A DNA stretch of 64,000 nucleotides from Oscillospiraceae bacterium (GTDB lineage: Bacteria; Bacillota; Clostridia; Oscillospirales; Oscillospiraceae). A program made the translations under genes and the position numbers. Below the pieces are notes generated by a model. That model did not search any database. It saw only the letters and a list, made by a program, of their open reading frames with translations, and was not told the origin of the DNA. Location of the stretch: contig JAAWBZ010000033.1 in NCBI GenBank assembly GCA_022792945.1, positions 1 to 64,000 on the forward strand. The letters run 5' to 3'. Shown one piece after another: positions 17,026 through 26,535 of the stretch (the stretch's first letter is position 1; each line of letters opens with the position of its first letter).

Positions 17026-17434
17026 GCGCGCGCTGAGCCTGCTGGCCCTGGCCCGGAAGGGCGGCAACATCCAGCTGGGCGAGGAAAGCACCGGCGCGGC
17101 CTGCCGCGCGGGGCACGCCCGGCTGATCCTGGTGGCCCAGGACGCGGCGGACAACGCCTTCCGGCGGGCCAGAAGCTTTTCCGGCGGCGGCCGGATCCCC
17201 TTCCTCCGCGTCCCCTTCGGCAAGGAGGCCCTGGGCCGCGCCTGCGGCCGCGCCGTGTGCGCCATGGCCGCCCTGACCGACGTCTCCCTGGCGCTGGCCT
17301 TCGTCAAGGCCCTGGAACAGCCCGAGCGGCACGAGGCGCTGCTCGCGGACCTGGAGACCAGGGTCCTGCGGGTCCAAAAGCGCCGCCAGGAGGAGCGGGC
17401 GCACCGCAACAACGTCAAACACGGAAAAAAGTAA
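17015..17434 (+). CDS. L7Ae/L30e-type ribosomal protein (YlxQ-like)
   Basis: A 139-residue protein. The L7Ae-type fold begins ALSLLALARKGGNIQLGEEST and continues ARLILVAQDAADNAF and VPFGKEALGRACGR, the usual pattern of the kink-turn RNA-binding family found in the nusA-infB operon. A Lys/Arg-rich tail (VQKRRQEERAHRNNVKHGKK) extends beyond the fold. The start overlaps ylxR, implying coupled translation. Confidence 0.85.
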   Translation: MGPERALSLLALARKGGNIQLGEESTGAACRAGHARLILVAQDAADNAFRRARSFSGGGRIPFLRVPFGKEALGRACGRAVCAMAALTDVSLALAFVKALEQPERHEALLADLETRVLRVQKRRQEERAHRNNVKHGKK

Positions 17435-17449
17435 CTCGGAGGTGGCTAT

Positions 17450-19786
17450 ATGAGTTTTATCAAATATCGGATCCACGAGGTCGCCAAGGACTTCGGAATG
17501 CCCACCAAGACCATGATGGAGCTGTTTGAATCCTTTTTCGGCAAGCCCAAGAATCATATGCAGGTGCTGGACGACCACCAGCTGAACGTGCTGTTCGACG
17601 TCATCACCCAGCGCAACCAGATCGGCTCCCTGGAGCAGGTCTTTGCCGCCGCGCCGGCCCCCAAGGCCAAGGAGGCCCCCAAGCCCGCCGGCGAGGCCCC
17701 GAAAAAGGACGCGGCCAAGCCCGCCCAGGAGGCCAAAAAGCAGGGCCAGAACGCCCAGCCGGCGGCGCAGAAGCCCCAGAAGCCGGCCCAGCCCGAGCGC
17801 AAGCGTGAGCGCCGCGTGGTGGATACCTCGGCGGTGACGGTGAACGCCTCCCGCTTCGACGACCGGGTGGACTCCCTGGTCTCCGAGCGGATGCAGAATG
17901 CCAAGGGCGGCAAGCAGCGCATCGGCGGCAAGCAGGGCGGCAATAATAAAAAGCGCGGCGGCAATTTCGGCAGCAAGCGCCGCAACGAGGAGCAGGAGAA
18001 AATGCGCCGGCTCCAGCTGGAGATCGCCAAGAAGGCCCCGCTGGTGGTCAAGATCCCTGACGAGATCACCGTGGGAGAACTGGCCAGCCGCATGAAAAAG
18101 ACCGCCGCTGAGGTCATCCGCCAGCTCATCAAGCTGGGCGTTATGGCCGCTGTGAACCAGACCATCGACTACGACACCGCCGCCCTGGTGGCCCTGGAGC
18201 TGGGCTGCAAGGTGGAGAAGGAAGTGGTGGTGACCATCGAGGAGCGTCTCATCGACGACCGCGAGGACACCGCCGAGGAGCTGCGCCCGAGAAGCCCCGT
18301 GGTGGTGGTCATGGGCCACGTGGACCACGGCAAGACCTCCCTGCTGGACGCCATCCGCAAGACCAACGTGGTCTCCGGCGAGGCCGGCGGCATCACGCAG
18401 CACATCGGCGCGTACCAGGTGGAGATCAACGGCCAGCCCATCACCTTCCTGGACACCCCGGGCCACGCGGCGTTCACCTCCATGCGCGCCCGCGGCGCCA
18501 TGTGCACCGATATCGCCATCCTGGTGGTGGCCGCCGACGACGGCATCATGCCCCAGACCGTCGAGGCCATCAACCACGCCAAGGCCGCCGGCATTCCCAT
18601 CATCGTGGCCATCAACAAGATGGATAAGCCCGAGGCCAACCCCGAGCGCATCAAGCAGCAGATCACCGAATACGAGCTGGTGCCCGAGGAGTGGGGCGGT
18701 GAGACCATCATGGTCCCCATCTCCGCCAAGAAGGGCGACGGTATCGACAGCCTTCTGGAGATGGTCCTCCTCACCGCTGAGATGCAGGAGCTCCGGGCCA
18801 ACCCAGACCGGCAGGCCAAGGGCGTGGTCATCGAGGCCCGCCTGGACAAGTCCCGCGGTCCCATCGCCACGCTGCTGGTGCAGAACGGCACGCTCCATCA
18901 GGGCGATATCATCATCGCCGGCACCGCCGTGGGCCGCGTGCGCGTGATGACCAACGACAAGGGCAAGGTGGTCAAGAGCGCCGCCCCGTCGGTCCCGGTG
19001 GAGATCACGGGCCTGGGCGAGGTTCCCGGCGCCGGCGATATCTTCAACGCCGTGGAGGACGAGCGCATGGCCCGCCAGCTGGTGGAGCAGCGCAAGAGCG
19101 AGGAGAAGGCCCGCGCCGCCAGGTCCGTGACCAAGGTCACCCTGGACGACCTCTTCGCCCAGATCCAGGAGGGCAACATGAAGGAGCTGAACATCATCGT
19201 CAAGGCCGATGTGCAGGGCTCCGCCGAGGCCGTCAAGGCCAGCCTCCTGAAGATCTCCAACGAGGAGGTCCGCGTCAAGGTCATCCATGCCGGCGTCGGC
19301 GCCATCAACGAGTCCGACGTCCTCCTGGCCTCCACCGCGGGCGCCATCATCGTCGGCTTCAACGTCCGGCCAGACGCGGCCGCCGCGGCCTCGGCCCAGC
19401 GGTCCAAGGTGGATATGCGGATGTACCGCGTCATCTACGACGCCATCAATGAGATCGAGGCCGCCATGAAGGGCATGCTGGACCCGAAGTTCCGCGAGGC
19501 CGTCATCGGCCACGCCGAGGTCCGCGTGACCTACAAGGTCTCCTCCGTGGGCACCGTGGCCGGCTGCTACGTCAAGGACGGCAGGATCACCCGGGACGCC
19601 CAGGTCCGCGTCCTGCGGGACAACATCGTCATCCACGAGGGCCAGCTGGGAAGCCTCCAGCGGTTCAAGGACTCGGTCAAGGAGGTGGCCGCCAACTACG
19701 AGTGCGGCATCTCCATTGACCGCTTCAACGATATCAAGGAGGGCGACGTATTCGAGTGCTTCGTCATGGAGCAGATCAAGGAATAA
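17450..19786 (+). CDS. infB: Translation initiation factor IF-2
   Basis: A 778-residue GTPase that places initiator tRNA on the 30S subunit. After an N-terminal helical domain there is a long Ala/Pro/Lys-rich linker and a basic Asn/Gly-rich patch (about 65-190), then a second N-domain and the G domain with GHVDHGKT (near 289), DTPGH and NKMD motifs, and the C-terminal tRNA-binding domains. The frame is intact. GGAGG precedes the ATG. Confidence 0.97.
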   Translation: MSFIKYRIHEVAKDFGMPTKTMMELFESFFGKPKNHMQVLDDHQLNVLFDVITQRNQIGSLEQVFAAAPAPKAKEAPKPAGEAPKKDAAKPAQEAKKQGQNAQPAAQKPQKPAQPERKRERRVVDTSAVTVNASRFDDRVDSLVSERMQNAKGGKQRIGGKQGGNNKKRGGNFGSKRRNEEQEKMRRLQLEIAKKAPLVVKIPDEITVGELASRMKKTAAEVIRQLIKLGVMAAVNQTIDYDTAALVALELGCKVEKEVVVTIEERLIDDREDTAEELRPRSPVVVVMGHVDHGKTSLLDAIRKTNVVSGEAGGITQHIGAYQVEINGQPITFLDTPGHAAFTSMRARGAMCTDIAILVVAADDGIMPQTVEAINHAKAAGIPIIVAINKMDKPEANPERIKQQITEYELVPEEWGGETIMVPISAKKGDGIDSLLEMVLLTAEMQELRANPDRQAKGVVIEARLDKSRGPIATLLVQNGTLHQGDIIIAGTAVGRVRVMTNDKGKVVKSAAPSVPVEITGLGEVPGAGDIFNAVEDERMARQLVEQRKSEEKARAARSVTKVTLDDLFAQIQEGNMKELNIIVKADVQGSAEAVKASLLKISNEEVRVKVIHAGVGAINESDVLLASTAGAIIVGFNVRPDAAAAASAQRSKVDMRMYRVIYDAINEIEAAMKGMLDPKFREAVIGHAEVRVTYKVSSVGTVAGCYVKDGRITRDAQVRVLRDNIVIHEGQLGSLQRFKDSVKEVAANYECGISIDRFNDIKEGDVFECFVMEQIKE

Positions 19787-19794
19787 ATTCCAAG

Positions 19795-19825
19795 GGGGCG
19801 GGCGTTTCGCCCGCCCCGCCGTTTT
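19795..19825 (+). terminator. Hairpin terminator after infB
   Basis: GGGGCGGGCG-TTT-CGCCCGCCCC, a perfect 10-bp stem followed by GCCGTTTT. Probably a partial terminator, since rbfA and nrnA follow without an obvious new promoter. Confidence 0.6.
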
Positions 19826-19840
19826 GAAAGGAGGCACGTC

Positions 19841-20167
19841 ATGCGCCTGCGGCGCTATGAGGAGCTGGAGGACCACTGCGCCTATGAATTCGCCCCGGAG
19901 CATGTCTATCGGGGCCGGGAGCACTGGCAGCCGGAATACCGCTATCTCCCCTGGGAGGAATTCGGCCCGCTGGCCCAGGCGCTGCTCCAGATCATTCCAA
20001 ACTACAACGAGTACGGCCCGGAAAAACTGACTCTGAGCCAGTGGGACCGGGCGGAGGCCCAATGCTTGGGCCAACACCCAGAGGAACGGGCGTTTTTTGC
20101 GTCGGTCCGGCAGTGGCTGGACCGGGAAAACCGGGGTGCGGACACGTTCTGGATCCTGGGACCATAA
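19841..20167 (+). CDS. Hypothetical protein between infB and rbfA
   Basis: A 108-residue acidic soluble protein rich in Tyr, Trp and Glu (YRGREHWQPEYRYLPWEEF). I do not recognise a family. AAAGGAGG precedes the ATG and it ends 13 bp before rbfA, so it is probably translated. No signal peptide or membrane segment. Its position inside a highly conserved translation operon suggests a role near ribosome assembly, but nothing in the sequence shows one. Confidence 0.65.
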   Translation: MRLRRYEELEDHCAYEFAPEHVYRGREHWQPEYRYLPWEEFGPLAQALLQIIPNYNEYGPEKLTLSQWDRAEAQCLGQHPEERAFFASVRQWLDRENRGADTFWILGP

Positions 20168-20180
20168 AAGGAGGGTTACG

Positions 20181-20546
20181 ATGCCAAGCAACCGCATCGG
20201 ACGCATCAACGAGGAAATTCAGCGGGAGCTGTCGGGCCTGCTGCGGACCCTGAAGGACCCGCGGGTGCAGGCCATGATCTCCATCACCCGGGTGGAGACC
20301 ACCGGAGATCTGCGCTACGCCAAGGTCTTTGTCAGCGTGCTGGAAAAGGACCGGACCCGGGACGTCCTGAAGGGCCTCCGGTCCGCCGGCGGTTACCTCC
20401 GGCGGGAGGTGGGCAGCCGCTTACAGCTGCGCTATACGCCGGAGCTGGTATTTGAGGCGGACGATTCCATCGCCCACGGGGCACATATCTCCGACCTCAT
20501 CAGCCGGCTCCACGCCAGGGAGGAGGCACAGCATGACAAAAGCTGA
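20181..20546 (+). CDS. rbfA: 30S ribosome-binding factor RbfA
   Basis: A 121-residue KH-type cold-shock ribosome maturation factor. The motifs RIGRINEEIQRELSGLLRTLKDPRV, DLRYAKVFVSVL and LRREVGSRLQLRYTPEL are diagnostic. AAGGAGGG precedes the ATG. Its end overlaps the nrnA start by 14 bp. Confidence 0.95.
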   Translation: MPSNRIGRINEEIQRELSGLLRTLKDPRVQAMISITRVETTGDLRYAKVFVSVLEKDRTRDVLKGLRSAGGYLRREVGSRLQLRYTPELVFEADDSIAHGAHISDLISRLHAREEAQHDKS

Positions 20547-21477
20547 GGCCGCGGCCTTTCTCTCCGCGCAGGAGGCCGTCTGCATCCTCACCCACCGCAA
20601 TCCCGACGGCGACACCATCGGCTGCGCCGCGGCGCTCTGCCGGGGCCTCCGGGCGCTGGGCAAGACGGCGTGGGTGCTGGAAAATCCCCAGTTCACCCCC
20701 CGCTACGCCCCGTGGCTGGCGGGGCTTCTGACCGGCGAGGCGCGGGGGACGGTGATCTCAGTGGACATCGCCTCGGCGTCGCTGCTGCCGGACAACGCCA
20801 GGCCCCTGGCGGAGCGGATCGCCCTGGCGGTGGACCACCACGCCTCCCACACCGGCTTCGCCGCGCGCAGCTGGGTGGTCCCGGAGGCGGCGGCCTGCGG
20901 CGAGCTGGTCCATGCGCTGCTGCTGGAGCTGGGCGCACCCATCACGTCGGAGACCGCCTCGGCCATCTATCTGGCGGTGTCCACGGACACCGGGTGCTTT
21001 CAGTATTCCAACACCACGTCCAATACCCTCCGCGTGGCCGCGGCCATGCGCGACGCCGGGTGCGACGCGTTTCCCATCAACCGTCTGTTCTTCGGCGTCA
21101 GGTCCCGCGGCCGCCTGCGGCTGGAATCGCGCCTGACGGAGGCCATGACCTTCTTCGCCGGCGGCGCGGGGGCGCTGTGCGTCCTGCCCCGGGCGTGGAT
21201 GGATGAGCTGGGGCTGACGGAGGATGATTTGGAGTCCATTTCCGGCTTTCCCCGGTCGGTGGAGGGCGTGGAGATCGGCGTGATGCTGCGGGAGACGGCC
21301 CCGGGACGCGTCAAGCTGTCGCTGCGCACCGGCCCGGGGTACGACGCCGCGGCCATCTGCGCGCACCTGGGCGGCGGTGGCCACCGGGCGGCGGCGGGCG
21401 CGGCGCTGGACACCGATCTGGACGGCGCCAGAGCCGCGGTGCGTGCTGCGCTGCAGGCAGCGGGCGTGGAGGGATAG
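20533..21477 (+). CDS. nrnA: DHH/DHHA1 phosphoesterase, NrnA-like (oligoribonuclease / pAp phosphatase)
   Basis: A 314-residue manganese-dependent phosphoesterase. The DHH blocks are LTHRNPDGDTIGC, ISVDIASAS and ALAVDHHASHTGF, and the DHHA1 domain ends with the glycine-rich HLGGGGHRAAAG. NrnA-type enzymes degrade nanoRNAs and 3'-phosphoadenosine 5'-phosphate. The ATG at 20533 follows GGAGG. Its place before truB is common in Firmicutes. Confidence 0.9.
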   Translation: MTKAEAAAFLSAQEAVCILTHRNPDGDTIGCAAALCRGLRALGKTAWVLENPQFTPRYAPWLAGLLTGEARGTVISVDIASASLLPDNARPLAERIALAVDHHASHTGFAARSWVVPEAAACGELVHALLLELGAPITSETASAIYLAVSTDTGCFQYSNTTSNTLRVAAAMRDAGCDAFPINRLFFGVRSRGRLRLESRLTEAMTFFAGGAGALCVLPRAWMDELGLTEDDLESISGFPRSVEGVEIGVMLRETAPGRVKLSLRTGPGYDAAAICAHLGGGGHRAAAGAALDTDLDGARAAVRAALQAAGVEG

Positions 21478-21480
21478 CCC

Positions 21481-22350
21481 ATGGCCTGCGGTATTGTAGT
21501 GGTGGACAAGCCCGCCGGGTGGACCTCTCAGGATGTGGCGGCGAAGCTGCGGGGCGTCTTTCATGAGCGCCGGGTGGGCCACGGCGGTACGCTGGATCCC
21601 ATGGCCACGGGGGTCCTGCCAGTATTCGTGGGCCGCGCCACCCGGGCGGCGGAGTATTTCGAGGCGGCGGAAAAGGAGTACGTAGCGGGCCTGCGGCTGG
21701 GTGTCGTCACCAACACCCAGGACGTGACCGGTGAAATTTCAGCGACGCGGCCTGCGGACGTGGACCGCCCACGGCTGGAGGCCGCGCTGCTGCGGTTTAC
21801 CGGGCCGCAGATGCAGGTGCCGCCCATGTACTCGGCGGTGAAGATCGGCGGGCAGAGGCTTTACCAGCTGGCCCGTGCAGGCCGGGAGGTGGCGCGTCCG
21901 CCCCGGCCCATCGTGATCCACCGGCTGGAGCTGATGGACCGTGACGCCGCCGGTGACTGGCTGCTGCGGGTGCGCTGCTCCAAGGGGACGTACATCCGCA
22001 CGCTGTGCCATGACATCGGGCAGGCCCTGGGCTGCGGCGGCTGCATGGCCAGCCTCCGGCGGACGGCGGCTGGGCGGTTTGGCATTGGGGAGAGCGTCCC
22101 GATGCCGGTTTTGGCGTCCGACGCCGTGCCGGAGCGGTTTCTTCTGCCGGTGGACACGCTGTTCGCCGAGCTTCCGGCCTGTACGCTCAGCGAGGCGCAG
22201 CGCCGGACGTGCCTGAACGGCGCGCCGGTCCCCGCCCGGGGGACGCCCTTGGGCCGCTGCCGCGTCTACGGCCCGGACGGTGCGTTTCTGATGGTCGGCG
22301 ATTGGCAGGGAAACCGGATTCTGACCGAAAAAAACTTTTTTGAGGTTTGA
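21481..22350 (+). CDS. truB: tRNA pseudouridine(55) synthase TruB
   Basis: A 289-residue enzyme making pseudouridine 55 in the T loop of tRNAs. The catalytic aspartate is in HGGTLDPMATGVLPV, and the N-terminal GIVVVDKPAGWTSQDV and RCSKGTYIRTLCHDIG blocks are typical. It begins 3 bp after the nrnA stop, with its ribosome binding site GGAGGG inside nrnA. Confidence 0.96.
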   Translation: MACGIVVVDKPAGWTSQDVAAKLRGVFHERRVGHGGTLDPMATGVLPVFVGRATRAAEYFEAAEKEYVAGLRLGVVTNTQDVTGEISATRPADVDRPRLEAALLRFTGPQMQVPPMYSAVKIGGQRLYQLARAGREVARPPRPIVIHRLELMDRDAAGDWLLRVRCSKGTYIRTLCHDIGQALGCGGCMASLRRTAAGRFGIGESVPMPVLASDAVPERFLLPVDTLFAELPACTLSEAQRRTCLNGAPVPARGTPLGRCRVYGPDGAFLMVGDWQGNRILTEKNFFEV

Positions 22351-22474
22351 CTTTACATCAGCAGTCTGACGGGCGTGCCGGCCTGATCCGGCTGCGCCTT
22401 GCCGTTCTGGAATTGACAAGGGTTGGATGGACGCAGCTGCCGGCAGAGAGTGGTACGTTTGACTTTTTTGAACG

Positions 22475-22532
22475 CTTGGGGGAGTTTCGCGGCCTGCGGG
22501 CCGCGGCCTTTGAAAAGGCCGGCGAAGCTTTT
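22475..22532 (-). repeat. Modular palindromic repeat, copy A (upstream of ribF)
   Basis: Read leftward it has the arm GCTTCGCCG, the hairpin GGCCTTTTCAAAGGCC, a second hairpin GCGGCC-CGCA-GGCCGC, and the other arm GCGAAACTCCCCCAAG. The 30-bp module is shared with the copies at 50972 and 58727. It lies directly before the ribF ribosome binding site (ATGGAGG). Confidence 0.7.
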
Positions 22533-22549
22533 AAAATGGAGGTGCGGCG

Positions 22550-23443
22550 ATGGACAAGGGACGTGTGATCGCTTTGGGTTTTTTTGACGGCGTACATTTG
22601 GGACACGCAGCGCTCCTGCGCACGGCGCGTCAGGCCGCCGCGCGCCGCGGCGTCCCTGCCGCGGCGCTGACCTTCGACCGCCCCCCCGGCGAGCTGGTCT
22701 CCGGCACGCCGGTCCCCCTCATCAACACCCCCGGCGACCGTGCCGGCCTCATGCGCCGCCTCTGCGGCATCGACGAGGTCCTCCTCTGCCGCTTCGACCG
22801 CGCCATGATGGAAATGCCCTGGGAGTCCTATGTCGAGGATTACCTGATCGGCCGCCTCCGCGCCGTCCACGTGGTCTGCGGCTTCGACCACCGCTTCGGC
22901 TACCGAGGCCAGGGTACCGCCGAACGCCTCCGGGAGGCCTGCGCACGCCTTGGCGCCGGCTGCGACGTCACCGGCGAGGTCTCCCGCCGCGGCGTCAAGG
23001 TGTCCTCCACCCATATCCGTTCGCTCCTGTCCAGCGGACAGATCGAGGAGGCCAACCAGTTCCTGGGCCACCCCCACTGCCTCACCGGCACCGTGGTCCA
23101 CGGCCGGCAGCTGGGCCGGCAGCTGGGAACCCCCACGGCTAATGTTCTCTTGCCGCCAGGCGTCCTGTCTCCAGCCTTCGGCGTCTATGCCGCCCTGGCC
23201 TGCTTCGACGGCCGCGCCGTCCCCGCCGTGACCAATATCGGCGTCCGGCCCACGGTCCGCGGCGGCGACCAGGTGACGGCGGAGCCGTGGCTTTTGGACT
23301 TCGACGGCGACCTCTACGGGAAGGAGCTGCGCATCGAGTTTTACCGCTTCCTCCGTCCGGAGCAGAAATTCCCCTCCCTGGAGGCTCTGCGGGCCGCGAT
23401 TTTGCAAAATGCCCAGGAAACCCGGGACTTTTTCCGTCCATAA
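22550..23443 (+). CDS. ribF: Bifunctional riboflavin kinase / FAD synthetase
   Basis: A 297-residue enzyme that converts riboflavin to FMN and FAD. The FAD-synthetase (nucleotidyltransferase) half has ALGFFDGVHLGH and the later VSSTHIRSLLSSGQIEEANQFLG; the riboflavin-kinase half has GRQLGTPTANV, FGVYA and TNIGVRPT. GGAGG precedes the ATG, supplied by the end of the repeat element. The truB-ribF pairing is standard. Confidence 0.95.
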   Translation: MDKGRVIALGFFDGVHLGHAALLRTARQAAARRGVPAAALTFDRPPGELVSGTPVPLINTPGDRAGLMRRLCGIDEVLLCRFDRAMMEMPWESYVEDYLIGRLRAVHVVCGFDHRFGYRGQGTAERLREACARLGAGCDVTGEVSRRGVKVSSTHIRSLLSSGQIEEANQFLGHPHCLTGTVVHGRQLGRQLGTPTANVLLPPGVLSPAFGVYAALACFDGRAVPAVTNIGVRPTVRGGDQVTAEPWLLDFDGDLYGKELRIEFYRFLRPEQKFPSLEALRAAILQNAQETRDFFRP

Positions 23444-23483
23444 TCCCATGGGGCCGGATGCCGGAAAAATCGGCGTTCCGGCC

Positions 23484-23511
23484 TTGTTTTTTCCCGGGAC
23501 TGTGCTATACT
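23484..23511 (+). promoter_or_regulatory. Promoter of the S-layer-homology protein gene
   Basis: TTGTTT (23484-23489), 16 bp, TATACT (23506-23511), 40 bp before the start codon. The start of ribF's downstream region has no other clear signal. Confidence 0.5.
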
Positions 23512-23550
23512 AAAATCACTATCATGTACATAACACAAGGAGGAATGTCT

Positions 23551-24960
23551 ATGAAACGGATTGTCAGGGTCCTGGCGCTCACTGCGGTGCTGGTCGCCCT
23601 GCTGGCGGTTGCCGCCGGGGCTGCGGATTTCACCCACTGCGCCGATGCGCTCAAGGAGCTGGGGCTGTTCCAGGGCAGCGACCAGGGCTACGACCTGGAC
23701 CGCGCCCCCACCCGGGCTGAGGCTGCCGCCATGCTGGTGCGCCTGCTGGGCAAGGAGGCCGAGGCCAAGGCCAGCACCGCCTATACCGCCCCCTTCACCG
23801 ACGTGGCCGACTGGGCCAAGCCCTATGTCCAGTACCTCTATGACAACGGCCTGACCAACGGCAAGACCGCCACTGCCTTCGGCTACGCCGACCGCTGCAC
23901 CGCCCAGCAGTACGCCGTGTTCCTGTTGCGGGCCCTGGGCTACTCCGACGCCGCCGGCGGCGACTTCACCTACGCCGCAGCTCTGGACTTCGCCCGGGAG
24001 AAGGGCGTGGTGGACGTCCTCAACTGCAACGCCGCCAATTTTCTCCGGGACGACGTGGCGGCCATGAGCTATACGGCGCTGTCCGTGGCCCCCAAGTCCG
24101 GCGAGGCGGATCTGCTGACCAAGCTGGTCAGCGAGGGTGCTGTGCAGGACGCCAAGGGCTATGACAAGCTGTTCGCCGGCCTCCGGTCCTTCGCCGCCGC
24201 CCAGAGCGCCGGGGATGCCGGCGCCAGCGCCGCGAAGCTGGATATAGAGATGGACATGAAGCTGGCCAACGTGGACTATCTCAGCGGCAAGATCGCCATG
24301 GACCTGGCGGCGGTCCTGGATGAGAAGGACCCCGACCAGTCCAAAATGGCCATGGATATGGACATCGACATGGCTTTCACCGAACTGGCGGCCCAGTCCA
24401 TGGGTCTCTCCGCCGCTGACGCCAAGCTCCAGGCCGCCCTTCAGTGTTACTATACAGACGGCGCGCTCTATCTGAACATGGACGGCGTCAAGGTCAGGAC
24501 GCCGCTCTCCCTGGCCGCGGTGATGCCCGCCGGCGCGGTGACCGCCGCCTCTGCCGGTCCGGTCAGTGCTGTCTCGTCCCTGGAGCATACGGCCGCCGGC
24601 GGTGTGGACCGCTATACCATCACCTACGCCGCCCATGCCATGGACCGCGTTGTGGAAACGGCCGGCGCACAGGCCGGCGCGGCGGGCTACTCCATGGGCT
24701 ATGACGCCATGACCGTGGAGATGGCCCTGCGCGGCGGGCAGCTCCAGTCCGCCAAGGTTGATCTCGCCATGCACGCGGCCGTGGAGGGCATGGCCATGCA
24801 CATGACCGCCCGGGTAGACCTGAGCGGCGTCAAGACCGGCTCCGCCGTGCAGGTGCGCCTGCCCGCGGATCTGAGCTCGTATCAGAACAGCGCCGGCGGC
24901 TCCTACGGCGTGATCGGCGGCGCCGACGGTCCCACCTCCATTTTCACCACTGCGGGCTGA
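23551..24960 (+). CDS. Secreted S-layer-homology domain protein with GGADGPTSIF tail
   Basis: A 469-residue exported protein. Residues 1-26 are a signal peptide (VRVLALTAVLVALLAVAAGAA). About 27-190 are SLH-type repeats (DRAPTRAEAAAMLVRLLG; FTDVADWAKPYVQYLYDNGL; ADRCTAQQYAVFLLRALGYSD), which normally bind pyruvylated cell-wall polymer. About 215-440 form a beta-rich domain with alternating Met/Asp strands (DIEMDMKLANVDYL; MAMDMDIDMAF) resembling lipoprotein LppX/DUF6612-type folds, a resemblance only. The last residues are SYGVIGGADGPTSIFTTAG; see findings. AAGGAGG precedes the ATG at 23551. Confidence 0.8.
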   Translation: MKRIVRVLALTAVLVALLAVAAGAADFTHCADALKELGLFQGSDQGYDLDRAPTRAEAAAMLVRLLGKEAEAKASTAYTAPFTDVADWAKPYVQYLYDNGLTNGKTATAFGYADRCTAQQYAVFLLRALGYSDAAGGDFTYAAALDFAREKGVVDVLNCNAANFLRDDVAAMSYTALSVAPKSGEADLLTKLVSEGAVQDAKGYDKLFAGLRSFAAAQSAGDAGASAAKLDIEMDMKLANVDYLSGKIAMDLAAVLDEKDPDQSKMAMDMDIDMAFTELAAQSMGLSAADAKLQAALQCYYTDGALYLNMDGVKVRTPLSLAAVMPAGAVTAASAGPVSAVSSLEHTAAGGVDRYTITYAAHAMDRVVETAGAQAGAAGYSMGYDAMTVEMALRGGQLQSAKVDLAMHAAVEGMAMHMTARVDLSGVKTGSAVQVRLPADLSSYQNSAGGSYGVIGGADGPTSIFTTAG

Positions 24961-25006
24961 TGAAAGCGCCAGCGGTTTTTCGGCTTTCACCATGCCAATG
25001 AAGATT

Positions 25007-25051
25007 GCTCCCCGCTTGTTTGGATCACACGGATCGAAGCAAGCGGGGAGC
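25007..25051. terminator. Bidirectional hairpin terminator
   Basis: GCTCCCCGCTTG (25007-25018) pairs exactly with CAAGCGGGGAGC (25040-25051). It lies between the converging S-layer-homology and MATE genes and can serve both. Confidence 0.65.
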
Positions 25052-25094
25052 TGTTCTGTCCCGGGCGGAATTTTCTTCCGCTTTTCTGTATATC

Positions 25095-26456
25095 TCAGCG
25101 CGCGGTCTGATAGCTGGCGTGCTTTTTCCAGCCGCCGCAGAGGAAGCGGGGGAGATAGAAGGCCGAACGGACGATCCAATCCAGGATCATGGCCGCCCAA
25201 ACGCCTGCCACGCCCCAGCGCAGTGTGACGCCCAGGAGATAGCTGAAGCCAATCCGGAACACCCACATGGAAAACACCGCCACGATGGACGTATAGCGCA
25301 CGTCGTTGGCCGCCCGCAGCGCGCCGGGTAGGATGAAGCTGGTGGACCAGAACACCGGCACGCAGACGCAGTTGAGCGTGACCAGCTGGCGGATATAGCC
25401 CGCCGTCTCCGGCGAGGCCTGATACATCCGGATGAGCACCGGCAGCAGCGCCAGCACCAGGGCGCAGACCGCCGTATTCAGCGCCGTGCCCAGGCCCACG
25501 AGCTTCAGGCCGTACTGCCGCGCCTGCCGCAGGTCCTGCGCGCCCACGCACTGGCCCACCACCGTCACGATGGCCAGCGAGATGGCCTGGCCCATGAGGA
25601 TGGCCACGGCGCTGATATTGTTGGACATGGCGTTGGCCGAGATCTGCGCGGTGCCAAAGGCGGTGATCATGCTGATGGTGATGATCTTGCCAAACTGGAA
25701 CATTCCGTTTTCCACGGCGTTGGGGATGCCAATGGTGAGGACGCGGTAGATCAGCCGCCGGTCCGGCCGCATTTTCAGCGGCGAGCTGAGCCGCAGCGGC
25801 GCGTCCTTCCGCCACAGCAGCGCCAGGATCACCGCCGCCGCCACCGCCCGGGACACCAGCGTCGGGATCGCCACGCCCGCCACGCCCATGCCCACGCCGT
25901 AGATCAGGATGGCGTTGCCGCTGAGGTTGACGGCGTTCATCAAAAGGCTCACCTTCATGCTCACCCGGGAGTTGCCCTGGGCGCGGAAGATGGCCGCGCC
26001 GGCGTTGTACAGGCTCATGAAGGGGTAGGCCGGGGCTGTGATGGTCACGTAGGTCAGGCAGTTGTCCATCACGTCCTGCTCCACTCTGCCGAAGGCCAGC
26101 CGCAGCACCGGCTCGCGAAAGGCCAGAAGGAACGTCATGATCAGCAGCGCCGCGGCGAAGGTGCAGAGGACCAGCTGGTCGCAGGCCCGCTGCGCCAGGA
26201 CCTTGTCCCGCGCGCCGATGAACTGGCTGACCACCACCGCGCCGCCGGTGGCCATGGCCGCGAAAATGTTGATGAGCAGAATGCTGATCATGTCCACCAG
26301 GGAGACGCCGGAGACGGCGGCCTCGCCCACCGAGGCCACCATCATCGAGTCGGCCAGGCCCACGGTGATGGCCAGGGCCTGCTCAACGATGAGGGGCCAG
26401 ATCAGGCGGGTCAGCGCCTGCCGGGTGAACAGCGGTTTGGATATTGTCTCTTCCAC
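25095..26456 (-). CDS. MATE family efflux transporter
   Basis: A 453-residue multidrug/toxin exporter with twelve expected membrane helices. The family motif region is LIVEQALAITVGLADSMMVA and VVSQFIGARD; later repeats include GIPNAVENGMFQFGKI. The GTG at 26456 sits 5 bp after GGAGG and is preferred over the GTG at 26477, which has no ribosome binding site. It follows the GH3-like gene in the same direction. Substrate unknown. Confidence 0.88.
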   Translation of the reverse strand: MEETISKPLFTRQALTRLIWPLIVEQALAITVGLADSMMVASVGEAAVSGVSLVDMISILLINIFAAMATGGAVVVSQFIGARDKVLAQRACDQLVLCTFAAALLIMTFLLAFREPVLRLAFGRVEQDVMDNCLTYVTITAPAYPFMSLYNAGAAIFRAQGNSRVSMKVSLLMNAVNLSGNAILIYGVGMGVAGVAIPTLVSRAVAAAVILALLWRKDAPLRLSSPLKMRPDRRLIYRVLTIGIPNAVENGMFQFGKIITISMITAFGTAQISANAMSNNISAVAILMGQAISLAIVTVVGQCVGAQDLRQARQYGLKLVGLGTALNTAVCALVLALLPVLIRMYQASPETAGYIRQLVTLNCVCVPVFWSTSFILPGALRAANDVRYTSIVAVFSMWVFRIGFSYLLGVTLRWGVAGVWAAMILDWIVRSAFYLPRFLCGGWKKHASYQTAR

Positions 26457-26535
26457 AACAGCCTCCAGGGCGCGCACCGCGCCCGTAACATCAGTCGGAA
26501 TTGGGAGGGCCTCCGCCCTCCGGGGTCGCGCGGCG

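Noticed and set aside
16961-20209. A 1082-residue leftward ORF under infB
   Set aside because: Shadow frame; Leu/Gly/His/Val-rich with no domain.
22347-22568. A 73-residue ORF running from truB into ribF
   Set aside because: It runs through the palindromic repeat and has no ribosome binding site of its own; the similar strings in ORFs at other copies come from the repeat.
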